Shown: in pieces, positions 7,193-13,441 of the stretch
Layout of the letters: each line of letters opens with the position of its first letter
How positions within the stretch are numbered: the first letter of the stretch is position 1
DNA from: Chitinophagaceae bacterium
GTDB taxonomy: Bacteria; Bacteroidota; Bacteroidia; Chitinophagales; Chitinophagaceae
Assembly (NCBI GenBank): GCA_025963615.1
Contig: JAOQAL010000284.1
Location: 1 to 13,441 of the forward strand
Length of the DNA stretch: 13,441 nt
Direction of reading: 5' to 3'
Notes under the pieces: generated by a model
Database searches by the model: none
Seen by the model: the letters and a program-made list of their open reading frames with translations, nothing else
Told to the model about the DNA's origin: nothing
Translations under genes and position numbers: made by a program

Positions 7193-7390
7193 AATTTACT
7201 TTATTCCCAACATCATTTATCACCGGGCTTATTCGCACCTAACCGGTAGCATCATTTTCCTTTCTTAAATATAGATTCGTAAGTACCAGTGATCGCACGA
7301 ACCATCTTGAAATCGATATGCATGGGAAATAAAAACATACGGGATTATCAGCAATATTTTTCAAGTGGCGAACGATGCATACCCGTTCCA
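7193..7390. other. Convergent intergenic region between pdeM and the DUF5916 gene
   Basis: About 198 bases between two converging stop codons. I expected a bidirectional terminator, but the only inverted repeats are short: CTTGAAA near 7307 with TTTCAAG near 7358, and GAAC/GTTC arms near 7370-7393. A related pair of segments with GATATGCAT and GATGCAT occurs once on each side. No convincing gene or strong hairpin with a T tract was found. Confidence 0.35.
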
Positions 7391-9838
7391 TTAACGTTTT
7401 TTTCGAAACTGATTATAATCCAGAAAATAAATAAACTTCAGCGTGACCTCATTAGCATGCCGTAGGTTTAAGGTTTGCTGAAAATTCTTATAAAAACTTC
7501 CATACCGGGTGCCGTCTACATATTCATTATCCCCCAGCCAGTTTTTCCATCCAAGAATCATCCGGCTGCCCAGGCGAAAATCCCAGGTAAAAAAAGCATC
7601 CACATTAAATATATTGATATTCTCATCATGGTTGGAGATAAATGCCCTGCCAATCAATAAACCTTTATCATCTACATCATAGAAGCTTTTGTAATGAACC
7701 TCATTCCAGTAATGCCTTGCACGTAAAGTTAGATTGATGCGCGATGTAAAATTATAAATACCTGAAAATACAGAAGTCACCGCGAGATTATTGCGGAAAC
7801 CGACAATGGGTTCATCATTGGGTTCGCGGATAAAAGCATATCCCAACTGGTTTTCTTCATAGTCTCTTGCCACACTCAGATCAAGCATAAATCTATTGTT
7901 GAAGCGGTACCTGACTCCGAGACTTGCACGATAATAGTTATTCTTAGTTTGGGGAGCTTGCGCCCATATTAAATCATAATTTACAAAGGCCCTCTTTCTG
8001 CTGTCGGTGCTGCCGGTCAGTTCAAAAATATAATTGAGAGGATATTCCAGGTACTTGCCGGGCGTTCTTAATTCAAAATAATTATGTTCTTTCAAGGGGG
8101 TTAAAATAGCCGTAAGTGTAACATCCCAAAAATTTCTAAAAACGCCGAAAGCTGTGCCAGTTAAATCAAACCTGTTGAAGGCATAAGGTTCAGATAAATA
8201 CATGGCCCTGACATCAAAGCTGTAACTATGCGTTAAAAAAGTCTTGGTTGGCGTAAATTGATTATAACTGACATTGCCCTGGTATGTAACTTCATTGGGG
8301 GCCTCCAGATAACCCAGGTCAGTAGGGTCATATTTCTCCGATTCAACATTATTCAGAACATAAAACTGCCATTTACCACTCACTTTTCCAAAACGTAAAT
8401 AAGTATTAAATCCATCATATTTATCTGTACCAAAAATCTTACTATACCTCCCTTTGGCATTCAGGGTGAACATGTTTTTTCTATCATATAAAGCCAGGTC
8501 AAGGCCTGAAACATTTGCATCCCTGGCATCTGCATCCCGGATCACACTTGTATTGGTAAATGTTATGTACGATCGTCCTTTAAGAGCCTGGTCAAGAACC
8601 AATATATTGTAATTTGAAAAGGGGGAAGTTTCAATCCGGCTTTCTTCGCCGGTTGTTTTATTCCTGATAAAGGCATGTACCGGCCTGGTAACCGCATTAA
8701 AAAAACCAATGCCCAGCTTTTTCTTGGTTCGCCCCGAAAATTTTATAGCATTAAGTAATTGGGTAACGGATGGATTTTTTACTACCTCGAGATTGTTGTC
8801 AGCAGCAACCATCTGCTGAACGTCATAATAACCAGAAGGGATAGCCGCTACACGACGCGAATAAAAAAGCCCGGCCTTATTAAAAAGTTCTGTTCCTTCA
8901 GTAAAGAAGGGACGGTTGTCCTGAAACTTTATTTCATACGGTGTAAGGTTATTAATAACATTGTCTGAAATAACCTGGCCAAAATCGGGTATCACCGTCG
9001 CATCAAAGGTAAAACTTTCATTAATGCCATATTTCAGATCCATCCCGCCATTTCGCAGCCAGGTAGTTTGATAGCCAACTGCTTGAGGAGTAGTACGATA
9101 ACCACCCGAGATATAAGGGGACAAACTTAACCTTAATGGAGGCTTGACATTTTGGAGGTTTTGAAGATCGCCAAACTGGTTTATGAAACCATTTTCGTTG
9201 GGCTTTACTTCGTTCCAGAAAGATGTTTCGTTAAGACGTCGCTCAGAGCGCATTAATTGCAAACCCCAATCCTGTGTTTCTTTTTTTGAAAATCGCAAAG
9301 AAATATAAGGAATCCTCATTTCCACTATCCAGCCATCGCGTTGAATGCTCACTTTGCTTTCCCAAACGGCATCCCATGTCTTGTCACCATATTCACCAGC
9401 TTCGAGTTCCTGGTTGGGTGCCAGCTTGGCATCACTTTGTACATTCATAGATGTAACTACAAACTGAAAACCGTTTTGCCGGTCATGATAGGTATCCAGA
9501 AATACTGCAAAATAATCTACGTCTTTATGAAGCTCTTCGTCACGGGCGGTTAATTGCTTTCGTATCAGTGAAGGATCATCATACAGGTATGCGCCAATGT
9601 AAATGGCATTGTCGTCATATATAATTTTTACTTCTGTTTTTAAAAAAGAAGGCTTGCCATAATCCGGAAAATTTTGAATAAAATTGGTTGCAACCGGCAT
9701 GTCTTGCCAGCTCTTGTCGTCGAGACTACCATCAATTTTCGGAGCATGGGTGGTGCGGACAGCACGAAGCTGCTGCTGGGTAAACGATGATACATATGCC
9801 AACAACGGCAATACAGTCAGCAGCAGTTTTAACTTCAT
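7391..9838 (-). CDS. CBM9-like/DUF5916 outer-membrane protein
   Basis: An 815-residue exported protein. A signal peptide covers residues 1-20 (LKLLLTVLPLLAYVSSFT), followed by Gln-Gln. Residues about 25-225 form a CBM9-like/DOMON-type beta sandwich: the KIDGSLDDKSWQDMP opening, IIYDDNAIYIGAYLYDDP, VDYFAVFLDTYHDRQNGFQF, and GWIVEMRIPYISLRF. The remaining ~580 residues correspond to DUF5916, with many amphipathic strands and aromatic-rich motifs, consistent with an outer-membrane barrel. Family members are common in Bacteroidota and some other Gram-negatives, often annotated as carbohydrate-binding family 9 proteins; a substrate is not established. The C-terminus is FLDYNQFRKKR, not the terminal aromatic residue usual for barrels. 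It lies 111 bases downstream of the S24 regulator on the same strand but has its own -7 box, so separate transcription is likely. Confidence 0.85.
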   Translation of the reverse strand: MKLKLLLTVLPLLAYVSSFTQQQLRAVRTTHAPKIDGSLDDKSWQDMPVATNFIQNFPDYGKPSFLKTEVKIIYDDNAIYIGAYLYDDPSLIRKQLTARDEELHKDVDYFAVFLDTYHDRQNGFQFVVTSMNVQSDAKLAPNQELEAGEYGDKTWDAVWESKVSIQRDGWIVEMRIPYISLRFSKKETQDWGLQLMRSERRLNETSFWNEVKPNENGFINQFGDLQNLQNVKPPLRLSLSPYISGGYRTTPQAVGYQTTWLRNGGMDLKYGINESFTFDATVIPDFGQVISDNVINNLTPYEIKFQDNRPFFTEGTELFNKAGLFYSRRVAAIPSGYYDVQQMVAADNNLEVVKNPSVTQLLNAIKFSGRTKKKLGIGFFNAVTRPVHAFIRNKTTGEESRIETSPFSNYNILVLDQALKGRSYITFTNTSVIRDADARDANVSGLDLALYDRKNMFTLNAKGRYSKIFGTDKYDGFNTYLRFGKVSGKWQFYVLNNVESEKYDPTDLGYLEAPNEVTYQGNVSYNQFTPTKTFLTHSYSFDVRAMYLSEPYAFNRFDLTGTAFGVFRNFWDVTLTAILTPLKEHNYFELRTPGKYLEYPLNYIFELTGSTDSRKRAFVNYDLIWAQAPQTKNNYYRASLGVRYRFNNRFMLDLSVARDYEENQLGYAFIREPNDEPIVGFRNNLAVTSVFSGIYNFTSRINLTLRARHYWNEVHYKSFYDVDDKGLLIGRAFISNHDENINIFNVDAFFTWDFRLGSRMILGWKNWLGDNEYVDGTRYGSFYKNFQQTLNLRHANEVTLKFIYFLDYNQFRKKR

Positions 9839-9860
9839 TCAGTACTTTTAACGACTGCAA

Positions 9861-9868
9861 CAAATATA
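9861..9868 (-). promoter_or_regulatory. Bacteroidota -7 promoter box before the DUF5916 gene
   Basis: Read on the minus strand this is TATATTTG, a perfect TAnnTTTG match, 22 bases before the ATG at 9838. A TTTTG lies upstream but only 13 bases away, closer than a normal -33 element. Confidence 0.5.
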
Positions 9869-9923
9869 AGTCAATTGGCCGCAAAATTTCTACCCGAAAA
9901 ATGCCGTAATTACTGAACCTCAG

Positions 9924-9938
9924 GCCGGCAACCCCGGC
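9924..9938 (-). terminator. GC-rich hairpin after the S24 regulator gene
   Basis: GCCGG and CCGGC form a perfect 5-base stem around a 5-base loop, beginning 12 bases after the regulator stop codon on the minus strand. The sequence after it is not T-rich, so it is at best a weak terminator or an mRNA-stabilising hairpin. Confidence 0.3.
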
Positions 9939-9949
9939 AATGCAACTGC

Positions 9950-10699
9950 TTAGTTCATTCTCTTTTTTAACGTGCTCACCTGGTCCTGGAGTGTATTTAC
10001 AATCGAGGCCAGTTGATCAACATCCCATCGTTGCTGTTGATTTGCTTTGGAGATAATGATCTGTGATTGCCAGATTTCCAGTATGTCATCGGTATTTATA
10101 TTATAAGGTTGATAAACAGGATTATCACTTACGAGAGTAAGCTTGTTTTTGGCCCTGTTACTTTTTAGTATCCTTTTATAAACAATCCCTTCATTTTTTG
10201 ATACGACGATGTAAGTATTCTGCGATTTTACCTCGTCAGGGTTTTGTATTTTCTCACATACTATCACAGAACCACTTTGGGTGGGCAGCATGGAATCACC
10301 AATAATTTCAAAAGCCCGGTAATCACCCCCGGTAAGCATTGGCAACGTAAAGGTATTCAGTTCATCTATGAATTCAGGATCAGCAAAACCTGCGAGATAA
10401 CCTGCTGCTGCTTTCACCGGAACAAACGGTATATCAGCCCGGCCACCTGCGAGTTTTTGGGCCCGGCGTTTGGCCAGATAATTACCTTTGTTTTCATTTA
10501 AGTCTTTGCGGAGAATTTCATCCAAGGTCAACTTAAAAATATCACACACGGTTTCCAGCACGTCAATGCGGGGCTCGGCCCTTTCCTCTTCGTAAGCACC
10601 AATCAAAGAACGTTTGATACGAAGTTTCTGTGCAAATTCCTCCTGTGTCCAGCCGCGAAGCTTGCGAAGATATTTCATGTTTTTATTGGCAAATGACAT
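9950..10699 (-). CDS. HTH XRE-type S24 (LexA/CI-like) transcriptional regulator
   Basis: A 249-residue protein from the ATG at 10699; the longer open frame upstream adds a hydrophobic stretch not expected in a repressor. An XRE-type helix-turn-helix occupies residues 8-62 (LRKLRGWTQEEFAQKL, then IKRSLIGAYEEERAEPR). A peptidase S24 domain spans about 90-215. The catalytic pair is Ser136 in GDSMLPT and Lys175 in IVYKRIL. An Ala-Gly at 99-100 (VKAAAGYL) is at the place where LexA/UmuD/CI proteins autocleave. The last ~25 residues (DVDQLASIVNTLQDQVSTL) look like a short coiled coil, which could aid oligomerisation. Such solo regulators are common in Bacteroidota and may respond to DNA damage through RecA, but no target is known here. 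Two inverted repeats in its upstream region suggest autoregulation. It is divergent from surE. Confidence 0.85.
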   Translation of the reverse strand: MSFANKNMKYLRKLRGWTQEEFAQKLRIKRSLIGAYEEERAEPRIDVLETVCDIFKLTLDEILRKDLNENKGNYLAKRRAQKLAGGRADIPFVPVKAAAGYLAGFADPEFIDELNTFTLPMLTGGDYRAFEIIGDSMLPTQSGSVIVCEKIQNPDEVKSQNTYIVVSKNEGIVYKRILKSNRAKNKLTLVSDNPVYQPYNINTDDILEIWQSQIIISKANQQQRWDVDQLASIVNTLQDQVSTLKKRMN

Positions 10700-10704
10700 A
10701 ATAA

Positions 10705-10739
10705 CTAATTTTATTAGCTGCAAAATACTAATTATTTTG
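10705..10739. promoter_or_regulatory. Candidate operators of the S24 regulator
   Basis: Two inverted repeats lie 5-40 bases upstream of the regulator ATG. The first is CTAAT-TTT-ATTAG (10705-10717). The second is CAAAATA-CTAAT-TATTTTG (10721-10739), a perfect 7-base repeat with a 5-base centre. Both contain CTAAT. The second overlaps a minus-strand TATTTTG resembling the -7 box, so a repressor bound here would block its own promoter. Binding by this regulator is inference. Confidence 0.45.
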
Positions 10740-10825
10740 ACAACAAAGAAGAACAAATTTATATGTGTAGATAAATTGTATTCGAAATCCGGCTAAATGG
10801 AATATTTCATTTTAAAAAAAAACAG

Positions 10826-10833
10826 CACTTTTG
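10826..10833 (+). promoter_or_regulatory. Possible -7 box of the surE operon
   Basis: CACTTTTG has one mismatch to TAnnTTTG and lies 8 bases before the surE ATG at 10842, the same geometry as the perfect boxes before other genes in this window. An A9 run lies just upstream. Confidence 0.35.
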
Positions 10834-10841
10834 CGCTGAAT

Positions 10842-11672
10842 ATGAAGAAAAAAACCGCATCTAAAAAAAATCAGGCAAAAAAACCCCGGGTGACTGGTAA
10901 AGAAAAACCTGTCATCCTTATTACCAACGATGACGGGATAACAGCGCCGGGCATTCAAAACCTTATCGAAGCTGTAAAAGATCTTGGGAAAGTCGTAGTA
11001 GTGGCTCCTGACAAGCCACAATCCGGCATGGGCCATGCCATAACCATTGGAGCTCCCTTGCGTATGCATAAAATAAATCTAGCCGCCGGAGTTGAGGCCT
11101 ATTCCTGTACCGGCACACCAGTCGATTGTGTAAAACTGGCAGTTGACAAAGTATTGCACCGCAAACCAGATCTGTGTCTGAGCGGCATCAACCATGGAGC
11201 TAATCATAGTATCAATGTAATTTATTCCGGCACTATGTCTGCCGCAGTGGAAGCAGCTATTGAAAGTATTCCATCCATAGGTTTTTCGTTACTGGATTAT
11301 AGTATCGAGGCGGATTTCAGCGGCGCACGAAAGTGGGTAAGGATCATTGTTGAAAAAATGCTTTCGCAAAAACAGGATAAGCATACGGTTTTAAATGTAA
11401 ATATCCCGGCGCTTCCTGCCGAACATATCAAGGGCATAAAAATCTGCCGGCAGGCCTACGCAAAATATGAAGAAGATTTTATTGAGCGCAACGACCCCAC
11501 CGGTCGCCGCTATTATTGGCTTACCGGCGAGTTCGTTAACTTTGACAAAGGAAAAGATACAGATGTATGGGCATTGGCTCATAATTATGTAAGTGTGGTG
11601 CCGGTACAATTTGATCTTACAAACTATATACAAAAATCTAAACTCGAAAAATTGTGGCGACTTTCATCCTGA
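10842..11672 (+). CDS. surE: 5'/3'-nucleotidase SurE
   Basis: SurE is a divalent-metal-dependent phosphatase that hydrolyses nucleoside monophosphates (and in some species short polyphosphate) in the cytosol and is linked to stress and stationary-phase survival. I chose the ATG at 10842, giving 276 residues; the in-frame ATG at 10797 lies upstream of the likely promoter and adds 15 unconserved residues. Family motifs are all present: ILITNDDGITAPGI with the metal ligands Asp30-Asp31, VVVAPDKPQSGMGHAIT with the metal-binding Ser, YSCTGTPVDCVKLAV, and LSGINHGANHSINVIYSGTMSAA with the conserved Asn. The protein carries an unusual lysine-rich extension (MKKKTASKKNQAKKPRV) before the catalytic domain. 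The 3' end overlaps the next gene by 19 bases, and lpxB follows, so these three genes likely form one operon. Confidence 0.92.
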   Translation: MKKKTASKKNQAKKPRVTGKEKPVILITNDDGITAPGIQNLIEAVKDLGKVVVVAPDKPQSGMGHAITIGAPLRMHKINLAAGVEAYSCTGTPVDCVKLAVDKVLHRKPDLCLSGINHGANHSINVIYSGTMSAAVEAAIESIPSIGFSLLDYSIEADFSGARKWVRIIVEKMLSQKQDKHTVLNVNIPALPAEHIKGIKICRQAYAKYEEDFIERNDPTGRRYYWLTGEFVNFDKGKDTDVWALAHNYVSVVPVQFDLTNYIQKSKLEKLWRLSS

Positions 11673-11959
11673 AAAGAGATAACCTTAAACTGGGACTGTT
11701 ATTAGGTTTCATCGGCCCCCTGGCCGGTCTTTTTGTTGTCTATTTATTGACCGCCCGCTCTACCCCATTTTCCATTTTTTTGGAAGAGTTTTTCAATAAC
11801 AACCGATTGATCACTTCCATAGGTTCATTGAGCCTGCTCGCGAACATCATTTTGTTCACCATTTATATCAATACACAAAGAGATAATACAGCAAAGGGGA
11901 TATTTATAATAACACTTTTATATGGAGTAGCGATTTTACTGCTTAAGATTTTTAATTGA
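11654..11959 (+). CDS. Small inner-membrane protein between surE and lpxB
   Basis: A 101-residue protein with three predicted membrane helices: residues about 11-33 (LKLGLLLGFIGPLAGLFVVYLL), 51-71 (RLITSIGSLSLLANIILFTIYI) and 82-99 (GIFIITLLYGVAILLLKI). The only possible start with the full first helix is GTG 11654, since an in-frame TAA lies at 11639 and the protein has no internal ATG. This start overlaps surE by 19 bases, implying coupled translation. I recognise the pattern as a conserved hypothetical protein often placed between surE and lpxB in Chitinophagaceae, with a polar segment RDNTAKG before the last helix, but this is from memory and not verified. Its location suggests a role near lipid A synthesis or another envelope process; no function is known. 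Confidence 0.7.
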   Translation: MATFILKRDNLKLGLLLGFIGPLAGLFVVYLLTARSTPFSIFLEEFFNNNRLITSIGSLSLLANIILFTIYINTQRDNTAKGIFIITLLYGVAILLLKIFN

Positions 11960-12085
11960 TATCCCGGGCCAGTCAAAGAGAATACGTAAGCATTCACATC
12001 CCGGCAGGTTCTTCAAAACTGCTTCATATCTTTAACCTGTTTATGATTCGTTTACTAAAAGCGCCGCAGCCAGCGGATTGAGGGT

Positions 12086-13207
12086 ATGAAGTATTATATT
12101 ATCGCTGGTGAAGCCTCCGGCGACTTACATGGCAGCAATCTTATTAAAGAACTGAAAAAGCTTGATACGTCAGCCTCCATTCGTTGCTGGGGTGGCGACT
12201 TGATGCAGCAGGCCGGCGGCGACGTTATAAAACACTACCGCGACCTGGCTTTCATGGGTTTCATTGAAGTGCTAAACAATCTCCGAACCATTTTCCGCAA
12301 TCTTGCATTTTGTAAAGAAGATATTCTTCAATTTAAACCGGACGCCCTGATATTAATTGATTATCCCGGTTTCAATCTCCGCATCGCGAAGTGGGCGAAA
12401 CAACAGGGATTAAAAGTTATTTATTATATCAGTCCGCAGGTATGGGCCTGGAAAGAAAACAGAGTCAAGATGATGAAGGAATGTATTGATAAAATGCTCG
12501 TCATCCTTCCTTTTGAAAAAGAATATTTTAAAAACAAGTGGAGTTGGGAAGTAGAGTACGTGGGGCATCCCCTGGTAGAAGTAATAGAAAACCACAAGCT
12601 ATTGGCTACCAGCCAGGAGCCAGCAAGGCAGGTCGTTGCTTTGTTGCCTGGCAGCAGGAAACAGGAGATTGCCATAAAACTTCCCATCATGCTGGAAGCA
12701 AGCAAGTCCTTCCCTGCTTACCAGTTCGTCATCGCACAGGCGCCATCGTTAGATGATTCATTTTATGAAAAGTTTACAGCTCCCTACCCAAATGTAAGCT
12801 CTGCAAAAAATAAAACCTACGATCTCCTGTTGCAATCCAAAGCGGCACTGGTAACATCAGGAACCGCGACACTCGAAACAGCATTATTCGGCGTACCGGA
12901 AGTTGTTTGTTATAAAGGATCGTCCATTTCGTACCAGATTGCAAAGAGGCTGATTAAAGTAAAATATATTTCACTGGTCAATCTTATAATGGATAAACTG
13001 GTGGTGAATGAATTAATCCAGGACGAGCTTACACCCAAAAACCTGGAACAGGAACTCAACGGATTACTAACGAATGAAAAAAGAATTGGAGTATTGAAAA
13101 AAGATTACCATGATCTAAAACAATTATTAAGCCAGGGGGGGAATGCTTCTGCAAAGGCGGCTCACGCTATCGTAAATTTCCTGAGCCTTACTTCCGCAGT
13201 AATTTAA
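12086..13207 (+). CDS. lpxB: Lipid-A-disaccharide synthase
   Basis: A 373-residue GT19 glycosyltransferase that condenses UDP-2,3-diacylglucosamine with lipid X (2,3-diacylglucosamine 1-phosphate) to make the lipid A disaccharide, at the cytosolic face of the inner membrane. Motifs in order: YYIIAGEASGDLHGSNL at the N-terminus (residues 3-19), FMGFIEVL (about 53-60), LIDYPGFNLRIAK (about 91-103), YYISPQVWAWKENR (about 112-125), EYVGHPLVEVI (about 156-166), ALLPGSRKQEI (about 185-195), and SGTATLETALFGVPEVVCYK (about 257-276). Length and motifs are typical, so it should be active. The ATG at 12086 follows an AGGG and an in-frame stop (TAA at 12056) prevents upstream extension. A G7 run near the 3' end (13135-13141) leaves the frame intact. 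It probably shares a transcript with surE, though a 126-base gap leaves room for its own promoter. Confidence 0.93.
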   Translation: MKYYIIAGEASGDLHGSNLIKELKKLDTSASIRCWGGDLMQQAGGDVIKHYRDLAFMGFIEVLNNLRTIFRNLAFCKEDILQFKPDALILIDYPGFNLRIAKWAKQQGLKVIYYISPQVWAWKENRVKMMKECIDKMLVILPFEKEYFKNKWSWEVEYVGHPLVEVIENHKLLATSQEPARQVVALLPGSRKQEIAIKLPIMLEASKSFPAYQFVIAQAPSLDDSFYEKFTAPYPNVSSAKNKTYDLLLQSKAALVTSGTATLETALFGVPEVVCYKGSSISYQIAKRLIKVKYISLVNLIMDKLVVNELIQDELTPKNLEQELNGLLTNEKRIGVLKKDYHDLKQLLSQGGNASAKAAHAIVNFLSLTSAVI

Positions 13208-13373
13208 ATGCAAGGATGATTAAGCAAATAATAAAAACCAGGAGGCTGATGCGGTTAATTCCATGCATATAACCGATCAGGTTGATTTTGGCCTTGAAGG
13301 ATCTTTCTTTTTTATAAAAAGATATTCGGCTATTTGCGACCAGACTCCCATACTGAAATTGATTATTTTGCAT
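13188..13373 (-). CDS. Small single-helix membrane protein
   Basis: A 61-residue minus-strand ORF convergent with lpxB, sharing its last 20 bases. It has a polar N-terminal half with alternating basic residues (RISFYKKERSFKAKINLIGYM) and one C-terminal membrane helix (about residues 40-58, RISLLVFIICLIILAFKLL). The composition is protein-like rather than random, and a perfect -7 box (TAACTTTG on this strand) lies directly before the ATG at 13373. I know no named family. It could be a small regulatory membrane protein or part of an envelope complex. Overlap with the conserved lpxB end and its short length keep this provisional. Confidence 0.5.
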   Translation of the reverse strand: MQNNQFQYGSLVANSRISFYKKERSFKAKINLIGYMHGINRISLLVFIICLIILAFKLLRK

Positions 13374-13374
13374 T

Positions 13375-13382
13375 CAAAGTTA
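13375..13382 (-). promoter_or_regulatory. -7 box before the small membrane protein gene
   Basis: On the minus strand this reads TAACTTTG, a perfect TAnnTTTG, with only one base between it and the ATG at 13373. The transcript would be leaderless, or the real start codon lies a little downstream. No clear -33 element is seen. Confidence 0.45.
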
Positions 13383-13431
13383 AAAATTATCTTAGATACA
13401 TAACACCATTTTTTTTTAAATCCGTTCATGT

Positions 13432-13441
13432 ATGAAAAACA
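13432..13441 (+). CDS. Possible start of a further plus-strand gene
   Basis: ATGAAAAAC at the very end of the window resembles the beginning of an exported protein's signal peptide. Only three codons are visible, so this is a guess from the start motif; no promoter box supports it. Confidence 0.15.

Noticed and set aside
7322..7465. Plus-strand ORF of about 47 codons starting in the pdeM/DUF5916 gap.
   Set aside because: Half of it is antisense to the DUF5916 C-terminus, and no promoter box or recognisable protein pattern supports it.
10737..10765. TTGACA, 17-base spacer and TATATG resembling an E. coli sigma-70 promoter upstream of surE.
   Set aside because: Bacteroidota primary sigma factors use TTTG/TAnnTTTG; in AT-rich DNA this resemblance is expected by chance.
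10797..10841. Upstream ATG at 10797 as the surE start.
   Set aside because: It adds 15 unconserved residues and lies upstream of the probable -7 box; the ATG at 10842 follows that box at the spacing seen elsewhere.
13135..13141. G7 homopolymer near the lpxB 3' end as a phase-variation tract.
   Set aside because: The frame is intact and the change would alter only the last ~20 residues of an essential-type enzyme; no evidence for slippage.

Overview
The window looks like chromosome from a member of the Bacteroidota, most likely Chitinophagaceae or a close relative. The reasons are a secreted protease with a type IX secretion (T9SS) C-terminal sorting domain, a CBM9/DUF5916 outer-membrane protein, a TolB-like propeller fused to a surface barrel, and perfect Bacteroidota -7 promoter boxes (TAnnTTTG) just upstream of several start codons. 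The family-level placement is inference from style and gene content; no rRNA is present. I see no tRNA, rRNA, CRISPR array or complete mobile element.

Layout. Positions 1-2672 hold the 3' part of a large TolB-like/outer-membrane barrel gene that runs in from outside the window. A palindromic element rich in TTCGAG/CTCGAA follows (2688-2742), then a small CoA-binding protein gene (2768-3130). Positions 3365-5519 form a secretion locus: a small exported protein of unknown function, then a metzincin metalloprotease whose reading frame is broken inside an AT dinucleotide tract (5176-5186), which separates the catalytic part from its T9SS sorting domain. A strong terminator-like hairpin (5569-5604) abuts the start of a YkuK-type RNase H-like gene (5606-6079). 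A short minus-strand gene for a possible exported peptide (6217-6441) lies back to back with pdeM (6536-7192), a ligase-associated metallophosphoesterase.

On the minus strand, 7391-9838 encodes the CBM9/DUF5916 protein and 9950-10699 a HTH/S24 LexA- or CI-like regulator. Two inverted repeats upstream of the regulator are candidate autoregulatory operators. Divergently on the plus strand come surE (10842-11672), a small three-helix membrane protein overlapping its end (11654-11959), and lpxB (12086-13207), the lipid A disaccharide synthase. A small minus-strand membrane protein gene (13188-13373) overlaps the lpxB 3' end and has a -7 box almost touching its ATG. A new plus-strand gene may begin at 13432.

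How the genes relate: much of the window concerns the cell envelope and export (barrel proteins, T9SS cargo, lipid A synthesis). SurE, PdeM, the YkuK-like protein and the S24 regulator are nucleotide, DNA-repair or stress-type genes. The most notable observation is the protease frameshift: restoring one AT unit rejoins catalytic domain, PPC-like domain and sorting domain as one 534-residue protein. This suggests a phase-variable or recently inactivated exported protease, or a sequencing error.
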